The notes under the pieces: model-generated
Told to the model about the DNA's origin: nothing
Database searches by the model: none
The model's input: only the letters and a program-made list of their open reading frames with translations
Assembly (NCBI RefSeq): GCF_024349685.1
Contig: NZ_AP025944.1
Span: 2,176,001-2,240,000, forward strand
DNA length: 64,000 bases
Origin: Pseudomonas sp. LRP2-20
GTDB lineage: Bacteria > Pseudomonadota > Gammaproteobacteria > Pseudomonadales > Pseudomonadaceae
Direction: 5' to 3'
In this document: piece by piece, positions 1-8,944 of the stretch
Layout: every line of letters starts with the position of its first letter
How positions within the stretch are numbered: position 1 is the first letter of the stretch
Program-made: the position numbers and the translations under genes

Positions 1-1194
1 ATCGGTATCCAGTGTTGCCAGGCGTAGCGCCTCGATGGCTCGAAGCGTGTCGCCGGGCTGCAGGCCACGGTTATTCAGTCCACTCACAGCATGACGACGA
101 ATGGCTACGTGAGGTGAAACCAAACCGCGCAAGGCTTCGCTGACATCGGCGGTGGTGGTATCGATCTGGCCGTGGACTTCTTCAAAGGTCTCTTCAACAG
201 CCGCCCGAAGCGCAGGGCGCTGATCAAGCAGGCGCTCAACGGGGGTGTAGTTCAGCACCGGCGGCTGCACGCCTCGCCAGCGGAAACCGTCGAAGTTAGC
301 GCAAATACCCGCGACAGCGACGTCGGGCGCTTGCTGCATAAGCCAGTCGAAATCCTCAAGGTAACCCAAGGCATTTGCGCACCAGTTGCGGGTCGGCTGC
401 TCACGGGCCTCAATTGCCTGTCGGCGCAGGGCCTGGATGACGGGCTCATCAGTCATGCCGGCCAGCCCGAGAATACGCGCGGCAGCGGCAGGCGCTCTCT
501 GCCCGTCGAGTTGCTCGATAAGTGCTGTTTGTGCGCAACGGCCGTTGGCAATCAGCCAGCGCTCTGCGTCTTCCCCCGAAATGCCATCCGAACAATGTAA
601 GCGGCTGACATAGAACGTGACCTGTTCGGCGAGCGGCAAGGCCGCGACATCGTGCAGGGTGTTTTCAATGGCCAGTTCGACAGGGAAATTAACCTCGAAC
701 TGCTGGCGAGTCATGCTGCGCTTGGCCAGGGACATGTAGCCTGCAAAGTCATGAAAAATGACCACGAAGCCAGGCGTCACACCCGGGTGCTGACTAAAAT
801 GGCGGCCCAGCGATCTGGCAGCACGGCTAACGGTGACCAGCAAGCGTTGCTCAGCCGCTTGCCATTGGCGAGGGCCAAGCCGATTGGCGTGGGCTTGCAG
901 TTCATGATCGAGCCGCGTGAACGGTTCACCCGTGCAGATTTCCCAATCCCAGCGCCAGTCCACCGGGTTCCACTTCACTGAACTGAAGCTTTCATCTTCC
1001 TCGTCGGGGCAGTCTTCGCTGAGTGCTTGCAGGCTGTTTGCGGCAAAGCTGGGCAGCGACAGAACCGCCTCTTCTTCTCGGTAGCTGGCATGAAACGCTG
1101 CGGCATACAAAGGGCTGCCCCCCTCATCGAGCAGCGTTTGCAATGCCTGCCTGGCGGCGTCGAACAGCGCCTGTTCCAGAGCTTTCCAATTCAT
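1..1194 (-). CDS. DUF4303-like / HEAT-repeat-like hypothetical protein, 3' end outside window
   Basis: The reading frame is open from the ATG at 1194 to the window edge, giving 398 codons with no stop, so the C-terminus is missing. The N-terminus (MNWKALEQALFDAARQAL) and the Trp-rich stretch around residues 70-85 resemble DUF4303 proteins. From about residue 200 the sequence becomes a series of short paired helices rich in Ala, Leu and Arg (for example IQALRRQAIEAREQ), which look like HEAT-type repeats. No catalytic motif or signal peptide is visible, so a cytoplasmic protein of unknown function is likely. Proteins of this look often occur near type VI secretion or polymorphic-toxin genes, but nothing inside the window shows that here. 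The family assignment rests on recall of the family pattern and is tentative. Confidence 0.7.
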   Translation of the reverse strand, partial: MNWKALEQALFDAARQALQTLLDEGGSPLYAAAFHASYREEEAVLSLPSFAANSLQALSEDCPDEEDESFSSVKWNPVDWRWDWEICTGEPFTRLDHELQAHANRLGPRQWQAAEQRLLVTVSRAARSLGRHFSQHPGVTPGFVVIFHDFAGYMSLAKRSMTRQQFEVNFPVELAIENTLHDVAALPLAEQVTFYVSRLHCSDGISGEDAERWLIANGRCAQTALIEQLDGQRAPAAAARILGLAGMTDEPVIQALRRQAIEAREQPTRNWCANALGYLEDFDWLMQQAPDVAVAGICANFDGFRWRGVQPPVLNYTPVERLLDQRPALRAAVEETFEEVHGQIDTTTADVSEALRGLVSPHVAIRRHAVSGLNNRGLQPGDTLRAIEALRLATLDTD

Positions 1195-1221
1195 CGTTCA
1201 AGTCCTTGCCTACAAGTGAGT

Positions 1222-1413
1222 TCAGCCGAGCAGATCAAGCATCCCCTCATGGGTGCTTTTCAGACGGGCTAGGTCAATATCGTTGATGAGTGTGCCTACG
1301 CAAAGAAGCGGACCTGGAACGTCGCCAAGCGCTTCAAGTGCATGTGCTGGCCCTATTGGTCGTATCCAGGCCAATCCCGACAATCGCGGAGAATTGCTTT
1401 TCGTTGCGAACAC
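1222..1413 (-). pseudogene. possible C-terminal remnant of an unknown gene
   Basis: A 63-codon frame starting at GTG ends at 1222, only 27 bases upstream of the DUF4303-like gene. It reads like real protein (GLAWIRPIGP, GPLLCVGTLI) but has no ribosome binding site and an in-frame stop six codons before the GTG. It may be the surviving 3' end of a larger gene or simply a chance frame. The rest of the 1195-1580 gap is AT-richer than its surroundings and holds the promoter region for the lipoprotein gene at 1581. I do not recognise the family. Confidence 0.22.
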
Positions 1414-1580
1414 AAGTTTACGAGGCAGTCACGGCCGCAGAATGAGAAGTCAGACGCAAAAAAGCAAAAAGTTGGTTTTTGTGTGAACTTCATCGCGCCT
1501 TGGCGCTCTAGGATACCGCTCCCGGCTAGTGGCAATGTGTCGGTAGCCGATCGCCTCTCGACAAATCAAGGAAGAAGACA

Positions 1581-2558
1581 ATGCAAGCAAGATGTGTATG
1601 GCTAGGACTGCTGGTCGCGGCCGGGGTTCTGCTGGCAGGTTGCGATAACGGCCAGGCGCCTGGCAGAGCAGCGGCCCGGCAAGGTCAGGCGGCAACTGAG
1701 CAACCCAGCGCTGAACAGATCGAGATCGAAAAATACAACGCCTATGTCGACGCCGCGAACCGTGGTGGCAACTTCGCGGCCATTCTGGAACATCGCCGTA
1801 CAGAGTATTCGAAGCAGCTCACGTCGAAGAACAAGCTGACCGAGTATTACCTGTTCAGCGCCTATGACATCAGCGGCCTGCGCGACAACCTGAAGAAGGC
1901 CCTGGCCTTGTCGACGCCGATGCCGGAGCTGGACGAGCCGGCAAAGGAGATGCTGGTGGCACTGGAAAAACTCGAACCGATCCACAGCGAGCTGGCCAAC
2001 TACGCCGACACCAAAGGTTACCTGAGCGACGGCGGCAAAAAGGGCAAGGACATGGAGCCTGCCCTGGACGCGGCGCTCGAAAGCGTTGCCGTCGAACAGG
2101 TCAAGTTCTACGACGGCCTGAGCAAGCGCGACGAGATCAACACCCAGCAAGCGTTCGACGAAGCCGAAAAGGGCTCGCTGGCGTACTACCGCGCCGGTAT
2201 CGTGCTGTACGCCAAGCAGTCTGTGCGCTTGTCCTCGGAGTTCTTCCAGTCGGCCGGGGCCGAGGCGTCGGTCAAGCCGTTCGAAGAAAGCCTGGGCAAG
2301 ACCGCGCAGATGATCGAAGGCTGGCACAAGCAGAGCACCGCCAAGACCCCCGGCTGCACTGTGCTGCTCAGCCAGATGAACCAGTTCGTCGGCAAGGGCC
2401 GCCAGGCCATCGACACGGCCAGGACCGGTGGCTACAAGTACAATGAGCAGCGCCAGATGGCGTGGAAGAACAGCAACCCGATCGAGCGTGACGCGAAGTT
2501 CTTCGGCAAGTCCTTCGACGATGTGATCAACGGGCTGAACGCTACAACCTGCAGTTGA
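1581..2558 (+). CDS. YiiG family (DUF3829) lipoprotein
   Basis: The 325-residue product begins with a lipoprotein signal peptide whose lipobox LLAGC puts the lipidated Cys at residue 21. Two residues later comes Asn rather than Asp at +2 being absent: the sequence is C-D-N, and Asp at +2 is the classical inner-membrane retention signal known from enteric bacteria. The mature part is highly charged and helical (EKYNAYVDAAN, KKALALSTPMPELDE, FDEAEKGSLAYYRAG), matching the YiiG/DUF3829 pattern in length and composition. The start is the ATG preceded by AGGAAGAAG at 1570-1578. Its role in the envelope is unknown. It stands alone, convergent with the amidohydrolase gene, with 214 bases of featureless sequence between them. 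Confidence 0.82.
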   Translation: MQARCVWLGLLVAAGVLLAGCDNGQAPGRAAARQGQAATEQPSAEQIEIEKYNAYVDAANRGGNFAAILEHRRTEYSKQLTSKNKLTEYYLFSAYDISGLRDNLKKALALSTPMPELDEPAKEMLVALEKLEPIHSELANYADTKGYLSDGGKKGKDMEPALDAALESVAVEQVKFYDGLSKRDEINTQQAFDEAEKGSLAYYRAGIVLYAKQSVRLSSEFFQSAGAEASVKPFEESLGKTAQMIEGWHKQSTAKTPGCTVLLSQMNQFVGKGRQAIDTARTGGYKYNEQRQMAWKNSNPIERDAKFFGKSFDDVINGLNATTCS

Positions 2559-2772
2559 GCAAGGTGAGCGCGCAGATAGCAGTCGATCCGGGCACGCGGT
2601 AGACATCTGCAGCAGACCCAGGCCAGCAAGGCACTGGGTCTGCTGTATTTTCAATAATTGCAGAACCCCGATCCAGCGGAACCCTTCACCGTCCACCGCT
2701 ACAGGGCCGACTACAAAAGCCACCCGTGCCAACCAGCGGGCGATCGCTGATCGCCACGCACGCGACACCCAC

Positions 2773-3948
2773 CTAAACCAGGAAATCACTGACCAGCTTG
2801 TACCAGCAATCCGCGCCCAGGCGGATGAGCTCGTCATTGAAGTCGTAGTGCGGGTTGTGCACCGAGCAGCCGTGAAACTCACCTTCGCCGTTGCCCAGCA
2901 TGAAGTAACAGCCCGGTACCTGCGTCAGCATCCAGGCAAAATCCTCCGTGCCCATGACCTTTGGCCCTTTGCTGTGCAGCTGCCCTGGTGCGAACAGCGG
3001 TGTCAGGCTTTGACGAACCTGCTCTGTCTCGGCCGTGTGGTTGATCAGGGCAGGGGCCAGTTGAGTGAAGGTCAATGCGATGGCGACACCGAACGCCTGC
3101 TCATGGCCACGAACGATCTGTTCCAGGCGCTGGTTGATCTTCTGCTGGGTCTGCGCAGTGTCGGTGCGCACGCTGATCAGCATGCTGGCCTCGTCCGGGA
3201 TGATGTTGTACACGCTACCGGCCTGCAACATGCCGATACTGACCACGGCGTACTCCTCCGGGGCAAGGTTGCGCGACTTGATGGTCTGGATGGCGTTGAT
3301 CAGGCTTGCCACCACAGGCAAAGGGTCCACGGCCAGTTCCGGCATGGCACCGTGGCCACCTTTGCCAGTGATGTGCACCTGTACCCGTTCCGAGGAGGCC
3401 ATTGTGGGCCCTGCCTGCACTACCGCACTGCCCACGGGGGCGCCAGGCATGTTGTGCAAGGCAAAAATGGCGTCGCAGGGGAATCGCTCGAACAGGCCGT
3501 CGTCGATCATCGCCTTGGCGCCGCACAGGCCTTCTTCGTCAGGTTGGAAGATCAGGTTCAGCGTGCCGTTGAAGGGGCAATTCGCCAGGCGATAGGCGGC
3601 CGCCAGCAAGATTGCCGTGTGGCCGTCGTGGCCGCAGGCGTGCATGCGCCCGGGAATCTGGCTGGCATGGGCAAAGGTGTTTTTCTCTTGCATGGGCAGT
3701 GCGTCCATGTCGGCACGCAGGCCGATACGGCGCGTGCCCTGGCCCTTGCGCAGCACACCGACCAGCCCATGCCCACCGATCCCTCGATGCACCTGATAGC
3801 CCCATTGCTGCAATTTGGCAGCAACCAGCTCAGCAGTGTGCGGGGTATCGCCGCCCAGTTCCGGCGCCGCATGAATCTGGCGGCGCAGGGCCGCGAAGGC
3901 GTGTAATTCGGTTTCGCTCAAGGCAGTGCAGGTTTGTAGCGCATCCAT
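2773..3948 (-). CDS. M20 family amidohydrolase (hippurate hydrolase / aminoacylase type)
   Basis: A 391-residue metallopeptidase-like amidohydrolase of the M20D group. It carries the metal-site motifs in order: RADMDALPM (Asp80, Asp82), MHACGHDGH (Cys105, His107, His110), PDEEG with the catalytic Glu pair around residue 140, and a C-terminal HNPHYDFND with the last metal His. Family members hydrolyse N-acyl amino acids, hippurate or auxin conjugates to an acid and an amino acid in the cytoplasm. Length and motifs are complete. The ATG at 3948 is 3 bases past the stop of the upstream MHS transporter, so the two are co-transcribed and the transporter probably brings in the substrate. The exact acyl substrate cannot be read from sequence. 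Confidence 0.88.
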   Translation of the reverse strand: MDALQTCTALSETELHAFAALRRQIHAAPELGGDTPHTAELVAAKLQQWGYQVHRGIGGHGLVGVLRKGQGTRRIGLRADMDALPMQEKNTFAHASQIPGRMHACGHDGHTAILLAAAYRLANCPFNGTLNLIFQPDEEGLCGAKAMIDDGLFERFPCDAIFALHNMPGAPVGSAVVQAGPTMASSERVQVHITGKGGHGAMPELAVDPLPVVASLINAIQTIKSRNLAPEEYAVVSIGMLQAGSVYNIIPDEASMLISVRTDTAQTQQKINQRLEQIVRGHEQAFGVAIALTFTQLAPALINHTAETEQVRQSLTPLFAPGQLHSKGPKVMGTEDFAWMLTQVPGCYFMLGNGEGEFHGCSVHNPHYDFNDELIRLGADCWYKLVSDFLV

Positions 3949-3951
3949 GGT

Positions 3952-5271
3952 TCAGGCCCTTCCGATGTTTTCGGGGAACAGTTTCAGGCAGGCGAGGCTG
4001 ATTGCCCCACCGGCCAGCAGATAGAAGGCGGGTGCCAACGGGTCGTTCAAGGTCGACGTCAGCCAAGTGGCGATCAGCGGTGAGAAGCCACCAAACAAGG
4101 TGACACCAAAGCTGTAGCTGACGGAGGTCCCCAAGGCGCGCTGCGGCTTGGCGAAGCCCTCCATGATCAAGGCGAAGAACGCCCCCGTGCCGGCGCACCC
4201 AGGCAATACCAGCAGCGCCACGATCAGCATCGCGGCATACAGGTCGGTGGTGTGCGACAACAGCCAGAAGGCCGGCCATGCGCTGATGACCGGGAGGGCA
4301 ACGGTCCACGCCAGCAGTTTCTTGCGCAGGCGATGGCGGTCGGCGTAGCGCCCGGCAATCGGGCTGATGATCGCCAGGCATGCGGCAGCGACACAGGCAA
4401 TCGCCATGGCGCTGCGCTGCGGGTAGTGCAACGTGGTGATGAGGTACGAGGGCATGTAGAAGATGAACAGGTACATGCCGATGGTCGCGCTGGCCATCAA
4501 CCCGGTCGCCAGCACGGTGTGGCGCAGGTCGATCACGCTGCGCCAATCGGGTTTGGCGGGTACTGGGCCAGGCATGCAGGGCGCCTGCTGCTCGAGGGTT
4601 TCGGGCATGCAGCGACGAATGTACCAGCCGACCGGGCCGATCAGCAGGCCGACCAGGAAGGGAATGCGCCAGCCCCAGCTTTCGAGGTCCGGCGTGCTCA
4701 TGACGCTGCTCAGCAGCAGGCCGATGCCGGCCCCTACCAGGGCTGCATAACCTTGGCTGGCGGCTTGCCAGCTGACGCTCGCGCAACGGCTGCGGGTGGT
4801 GGTGGACTCCATCAGCAGTACCGATGCCGTGCCCACTTCACCCCCTGCGGAAAACCCCTGGGTCAGGCGCCCGATCACAAGCATCACCGTGCCGAATACG
4901 CCCGCTTGCTGGTAGGTGGGGGCGAAGGCGATCAACGCGGTGCCCAGGCACATCAACCCGATGGTCAGGGTCAGGGCGGCCTTGCGGCCCTTTCGGTCGG
5001 CCAGCCGGCCGATGACCAAGGCCCCCACGGGGCGCATCAGGAAGCCCACACCGAATGCGGTCAGCGACATCAGCAACGATGCCACCGGTGACTGTGCCGG
5101 GAAGAAGTTCTTCGCAATGATCACGGCGAAAAAACTGTAGATGGTGAAATCGTACATCTCGAGGGCGTTGCCTAGTGCACACGCCACGGTGGTGCGTCTG
5201 GAGCCGACGCCAGGTTTTTCGACAGGTCGTGTGTCGGTCGCCAGGCGGGTATCCGGGTGCAGAGTAGTCAT
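3952..5271 (-). CDS. MFS transporter, metabolite:H+ symporter (MHS) family
   Basis: This is a 439-residue inner-membrane transporter with twelve predicted helices. The MHS signatures are visible: ALGNALEMYDFTIYSFFA at the first helix, RPVGALVIGRLADRKGRK in the loop 2-3 motif, and TQGFSAGGEVG in helix 4. MHS members carry citrate, shikimate, alpha-ketoglutarate, proline or betaine with protons. An in-frame extension reaches 5508, but the ATG at 5271 has a good GGAGAG site 5-10 bases upstream and begins the normal family length. It is the first gene of an operon with the M20 amidohydrolase and is divergent from the porin at 5652. The substrate is probably the acylated compound or product handled by the hydrolase; this is inference. 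Confidence 0.88.
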   Translation of the reverse strand: MTTLHPDTRLATDTRPVEKPGVGSRRTTVACALGNALEMYDFTIYSFFAVIIAKNFFPAQSPVASLLMSLTAFGVGFLMRPVGALVIGRLADRKGRKAALTLTIGLMCLGTALIAFAPTYQQAGVFGTVMLVIGRLTQGFSAGGEVGTASVLLMESTTTRSRCASVSWQAASQGYAALVGAGIGLLLSSVMSTPDLESWGWRIPFLVGLLIGPVGWYIRRCMPETLEQQAPCMPGPVPAKPDWRSVIDLRHTVLATGLMASATIGMYLFIFYMPSYLITTLHYPQRSAMAIACVAAACLAIISPIAGRYADRHRLRKKLLAWTVALPVISAWPAFWLLSHTTDLYAAMLIVALLVLPGCAGTGAFFALIMEGFAKPQRALGTSVSYSFGVTLFGGFSPLIATWLTSTLNDPLAPAFYLLAGGAISLACLKLFPENIGRA

Positions 5272-5651
5272 GGGCTCTCTCCGAGTCATTCGTGTTGTGG
5301 ACGAACTATCGAGTAACCCGGGCGCTGAATCACTTGCGCTTTTTACAAGCACATTACCAACGGTTAATAAGGTCGCCGTTTGCAGGTCAAAAGCGCACCA
5401 ATCGGATGCGCAGGCGGGATTTTCAGCCTGGCCTTGCACACATTGTTTGCCCGGCTGGTGAGTGGTAGTGGCCTGAGAACCTTCATTTGCCGTTTTCTGC
5501 CACCTCACTCGGGGCGAAACGCGACGGTGTTATCCCGCGTTGAACACAGCCAATTAACAACAAGGCATAGCCTTACCAAATTGGCGATTTCCGAGCATTT
5601 TTATTTTCGTGGAGGCTGCGAACCCGTACACACTTGCACGGAGAGTCTGCA
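5272..5651. promoter_or_regulatory. divergent promoter region of MHS transporter and porin, with nested dyad
   Basis: This 380-base gap carries no gene. It must hold promoters for both flanking operons. A nested inverted repeat lies 67-103 bases before the porin start: outer arms GCCAATT (5549-5555) and AATTGGC (5579-5585), inner arms AAGGC (5562-5566) and GCCTT (5570-5574), with nearly the same centre. It is a plausible operator for the LysR regulator encoded beyond the porin. I see no strong sigma-70 hexamers with perfect spacing. Confidence 0.4.
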
Positions 5652-6785
5652 ATGGGGGCGTTCGCTACACGTACTCGGTCGCTGGCCATCATGTTCGTCG
5701 GGCTCGGCTTGCCACTGGCAAGCGAGGCAGAGGGGTTTCCCTCATTGGCGCGGGTGGCACCGGGCTTCGGTTATTACAACGTGGACAAGGGTTATGACGA
5801 CAAGCTCAAGGTGTATGGCACGGTCGATGCGTTCGTGAACTACCAGGACTCCGGCCATTACTCAGGCTACAAGATCGCTGGCGGCGGTGCCTGGACCAAC
5901 AAGCTGGGGCTGTACATGCGCAAGGCATTCGGGCCGGACACGGTGCTCGAAATGGACGTGGAGGAGGGCTTCAACGTCAACGGTCAGGCATTGTCACAGC
6001 ACTGGAAGCAGATTGGCGGTTTGCGCCTGGCACTGGTCGCACTGCGTTCGCGCGATTATGGCAAGCTGGAATTCGGCAAGACCTACGGCATGGGAACACC
6101 CACCTACACCGACCCGTTCCTGGCTACCTACGGGTCACCCTACACCTACCTGACCAGCCCGCCGGCGGGCAACGGGGCCTTCTACCTCGACATGCGGCCC
6201 AAGCATACCCTGGCCTACACCACCCCAAAATTCGCGGGCATCAGCGTGGGCAGCGCGGTAACCTTCGGCTGGAACGACACCGCCAGTTCAGGCAAGACCC
6301 TGCGGGGCAAGGGCGTGAGCGTGCAGTACAGCGACGCGCAGTGGATTGTGCTGGGGTCTTACAACGATTACCTGAGCGACCCCTGGGGTGATGACAATCG
6401 GCAAACCCACAACTACTTCAAGAGTGCGTCGGTCTTTCGCGATTTCGGGCCGGTGGCTGGCAGCCTGACCTGGCAGCGCCAGGACGTGGACTATCACGGC
6501 ACGCCCAGCATGCAGGCGTGGACCCTGGGCCTCAGTGCACCGGTAGGCAAAGCCGATGTCGCACGCCTGGCGCTGGTCAAGCGCGACATCGAATTTGGCG
6601 ACAAGGACGCCTACGGGATGATGCTCGGCTATGACCACTTCCTGCGGCCCACGTGGGCAATCTACGGGCGTTTGGCAATGATCGCCAACCACCGCAACTC
6701 AGCTGTCAGCTATGCGGGCATACCGCTCGAGCAAAGCGGCGATGACCCGCAGAATGTGGCCATCGGCATGTATTACCACTTCTAG
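5652..6785 (+). CDS. outer-membrane porin, Gram-negative Porin_4-like
   Basis: The 377-residue product has a signal peptide ending near the Ala-rich ASEAEG and a beta-barrel pattern of alternating hydrophobic residues throughout. Features are the first strand LKVYGTVDAFVNY, repeated Gly/Asn/Tyr turns and the terminal Phe motif IGMYYHF required by BAM. These fit the general trimeric porins more common in beta-proteobacteria than OprD channels. A TTG at 5634 is in frame, but the ATG at 5652 has GGAGAG 7-12 bases before it and begins a proper signal peptide. It is divergent from the MHS transporter and ends overlapping the LysR gene by four bases tail to tail, so the four genes form one module for outer-membrane passage, uptake, hydrolysis and control. 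Confidence 0.85.
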   Translation: MGAFATRTRSLAIMFVGLGLPLASEAEGFPSLARVAPGFGYYNVDKGYDDKLKVYGTVDAFVNYQDSGHYSGYKIAGGGAWTNKLGLYMRKAFGPDTVLEMDVEEGFNVNGQALSQHWKQIGGLRLALVALRSRDYGKLEFGKTYGMGTPTYTDPFLATYGSPYTYLTSPPAGNGAFYLDMRPKHTLAYTTPKFAGISVGSAVTFGWNDTASSGKTLRGKGVSVQYSDAQWIVLGSYNDYLSDPWGDDNRQTHNYFKSASVFRDFGPVAGSLTWQRQDVDYHGTPSMQAWTLGLSAPVGKADVARLALVKRDIEFGDKDAYGMMLGYDHFLRPTWAIYGRLAMIANHRNSAVSYAGIPLEQSGDDPQNVAIGMYYHF

Positions 6786-7681
6786 CGCTGCAGCCTGGCG
6801 CGCAGGCTATGGAACAGCTCCCGGGCCGGTGACGTCAGCGCGTGCCGATCGACGCTGACCAGGTAGATAGGGTATTCGGGGATGATTTCCTCCACGTCGA
6901 CCCTGGTCAGTTTTGCGGTCGGCACCGGTGTCAGGGTACTGGCTGCGGCAAAATCACTGAGCGTCATGAACGCGTTTGCGTTCTCCACCAAGCCCAATGC
7001 CAGCAGCATGGAAGAGCACTCGATGACATTCTGCGGCGGGTTGACGTCGTTCACCTCGAACATTTGGTAAAACTGCGAGGAACGATCGTCAACCGCATCC
7101 AGGCTGATCCAGTTGGCGTACTGCAATTGACGCAGTGAGCGCGCATGGCGCAGCGGGTTGCTGGGGTGGCAGAACACATTGCCCTTGATGCGTTGCACGG
7201 CTTCCCAGTCCAGGTTAAGCCGTTGCGTGTTCTGTTGTGAGGTGAGGGCGAAGTCCAGCGAGCCGTCGCGCAGGCGCTGGACGATGTGGCTTGGGCGCTG
7301 CTCGGTGAGCTTGAGCCGCACACGCGGGTTTTTCGCCTGGAAATCACTGATGCATGGCCCGAATTCCGGCAACACCGCTGTCAGGGACGTTACCCCGACG
7401 GCCACTTCACCGACGGCGGCGTCATGAATGTTGTCAGCCTCGATCTGTAGCCGGCGCATGCTCTCCACCGCCATCTGCGCGTGGCGAAGGACGCGCCGGC
7501 CTTCTTCGGTCAGCGACATGCCCTTGTAGGTGCGCTGCATCAACGTCAGCCCCAGTTCGCGCTCAAGTTCCTTGATGGAGCGGCTCAATGCCGGTTGTGT
7601 CACATGCAGCCGTTGGGAGGCTTCATTGATGCTGCCACATTGGTCTACCGCGACCAGTGCTTTGATTTGGTGGAGTTTCAC
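6782..7681 (-). CDS. LysR family transcriptional regulator
   Basis: A 299-residue regulator if the GTG at 7681 is used. That start begins the normal LysR helix-turn-helix (KLHQIKALVAVDQCGSINEASQRLHVTQPALSRSI is the familiar pattern, at residues 2-36). A longer frame to 7831 is open but would add 50 unconserved residues. The C-terminal two-thirds is the periplasmic-binding-protein-like effector domain with conserved hinge segments such as GEVAVGVTSL. It most likely controls the adjacent porin and the transporter/amidohydrolase operon. The effector is unknown. The helix-turn-helix is very like that of the LysR at 10854, placing both in the TsaR/AbgR-like branch. Confidence 0.85.
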   Translation of the reverse strand: MKLHQIKALVAVDQCGSINEASQRLHVTQPALSRSIKELERELGLTLMQRTYKGMSLTEEGRRVLRHAQMAVESMRRLQIEADNIHDAAVGEVAVGVTSLTAVLPEFGPCISDFQAKNPRVRLKLTEQRPSHIVQRLRDGSLDFALTSQQNTQRLNLDWEAVQRIKGNVFCHPSNPLRHARSLRQLQYANWISLDAVDDRSSQFYQMFEVNDVNPPQNVIECSSMLLALGLVENANAFMTLSDFAAASTLTPVPTAKLTRVDVEEIIPEYPIYLVSVDRHALTSPARELFHSLRARLQR

Positions 7682-7953
7682 GCTACTCGACTCGTTTTGT
7701 TGATTGACGAGTGAGTGCAAGACTTCAGCCAACATCCTGCAATTGCCACAACGCCAGGGTGAGTGATGTAGATCCGCATCGATTCTTCCATGAGTACCAG
7801 TCGGTTTTGGGGCAGGAACATACCTGAACAAGGCGATAGAAGGCTATGGGGCGTTGCACCCTGGACCACTTGATGGTTTTTCACCGACCCTGCCGCTGGG
7901 TGCTCAGTTGGTCGAGCGTCAACTTGGCCTACAATTGCTGCCGGTGGGGAGCA

Positions 7954-8826
7954 CTACAAAGCGTACTTCTTGGCCCCGGCAACACAGATGACAGCCCCCA
8001 GCGTCACCACCAGCATCATCCAGCTGACCTGTTCGTGCAGCAGCAACGCTGCCAGCCCAAGCCCCATGAACGGCTGAAAGAGTTGCAACTGGCCCACTGC
8101 TGCAATGCCACCCTGGACCAGCCCCCGGTACCAGAACACAAAACCGATCAGCATGCTGAACAGTGAAACGTAGCCGAGGCTGAACCACGCAGGGGCGCTT
8201 ACTTTGGCGAAGGCATCTGGCGTCGGAAGATTAGTGATGGTCAGCAGCAGCATCAGTGGCAACGCCACCAGCAACGCCCAACTGATCACCTGCCAACCCC
8301 CCAACGTCCGCGAAAGGCGCGCCCCTTCGGCATAACCCAACCCACAGACAATGACCGCGGCCATCATCAGCAGATCGCCTAGCGCAGATGCCTCCCCGCC
8401 ATTCATCAGCGCATAACCAACGACGATTCCGGCACCCGTCAACGAGAACAGCCAGAACAGTGGCCGAGGTCGCTCACCGCCCCGCAGCACGGCAAACCCG
8501 GCAGTACACAGCGGCAGCAGCCCGACAAAGACAATGGAGTGCGCAGAGGTGACGTGCTGCAGGGCCAGTGCCGTCAACAGCGGAAAACCGATGACCACGC
8601 CCAATGCTGTTACCGCCAATGACCACAAGTCACCGCGTTCTGGTCGAGGCTGGCGCAGCACAAGCAAGAAAAGCGCACCCAGCAGGGCGGCAATCGTTGC
8701 CCTGGCACAGGTCAGGAAGGTCGGTTCGAAGGCCGTCACTGCCACACGGGTGGCCGGCAGCGAGCCGGCGAAGATTGCAACGCCTATGAAGCCATTGATC
8801 CACCCGCTTGTTGATTTTTCCATCAC
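7954..8826 (-). CDS. EamA/DMT family transporter
   Basis: A 290-residue inner-membrane protein with ten predicted helices in two repeated EamA halves. The first half begins GWINGFIGVAIFAGSLPATRVAV and the second begins around ALGDLLMMAAVIVCGLGYAEG. Family members export amino acids, purines or other metabolites. The ATG at 8826 leaves 118 bases to the divergent MocR-type regulator. EamA genes divergent from MocR regulators are a recurrent arrangement in which the regulator controls the exporter. The last residues AKKYAL are basic and cytoplasmic. Between this gene and the LysR gene at 7681 lie 272 bases with no other feature I can support. Confidence 0.87.
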   Translation of the reverse strand: MMEKSTSGWINGFIGVAIFAGSLPATRVAVTAFEPTFLTCARATIAALLGALFLLVLRQPRPERGDLWSLAVTALGVVIGFPLLTALALQHVTSAHSIVFVGLLPLCTAGFAVLRGGERPRPLFWLFSLTGAGIVVGYALMNGGEASALGDLLMMAAVIVCGLGYAEGARLSRTLGGWQVISWALLVALPLMLLLTITNLPTPDAFAKVSAPAWFSLGYVSLFSMLIGFVFWYRGLVQGGIAAVGQLQLFQPFMGLGLAALLLHEQVSWMMLVVTLGAVICVAGAKKYAL

Positions 8827-8892
8827 CCAGTCCTCGATAAGTCCGGGTTCAGTACATCACTGACGGGCTCATCAAGGCCATGTACAATCCAA

Positions 8893-8936
8893 TACAGTTT
8901 GACCGAACTGTTATGCACATTAATCCAGCACAGTTG
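8893..8936. promoter_or_regulatory. candidate MocR operator, three ACAGTT half-sites
   Basis: The EamA-MocR gap contains ACAGTT at 8894-8899, its inverted copy AACTGT at 8906-8911 (an 18-base dyad) and another direct ACAGTT at 8930-8935. The first and third sites are 36 bases apart. Direct and inverted half-site sets of this kind are typical of MocR regulators, which bind as head-to-tail dimers. A TTGACC that could serve as a -35 box at 8899-8904 lies inside the dyad. Confidence 0.45.
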
Positions 8937-8944
8937 AGGGTGCG

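Noticed and set aside
1602..2882. 426-codon open frame antisense to the YiiG-type lipoprotein gene
   Set aside because: It is a high-GC shadow: composition is Arg/Leu/Val-rich with no family pattern, and the plus strand has a clear signal peptide and family match.
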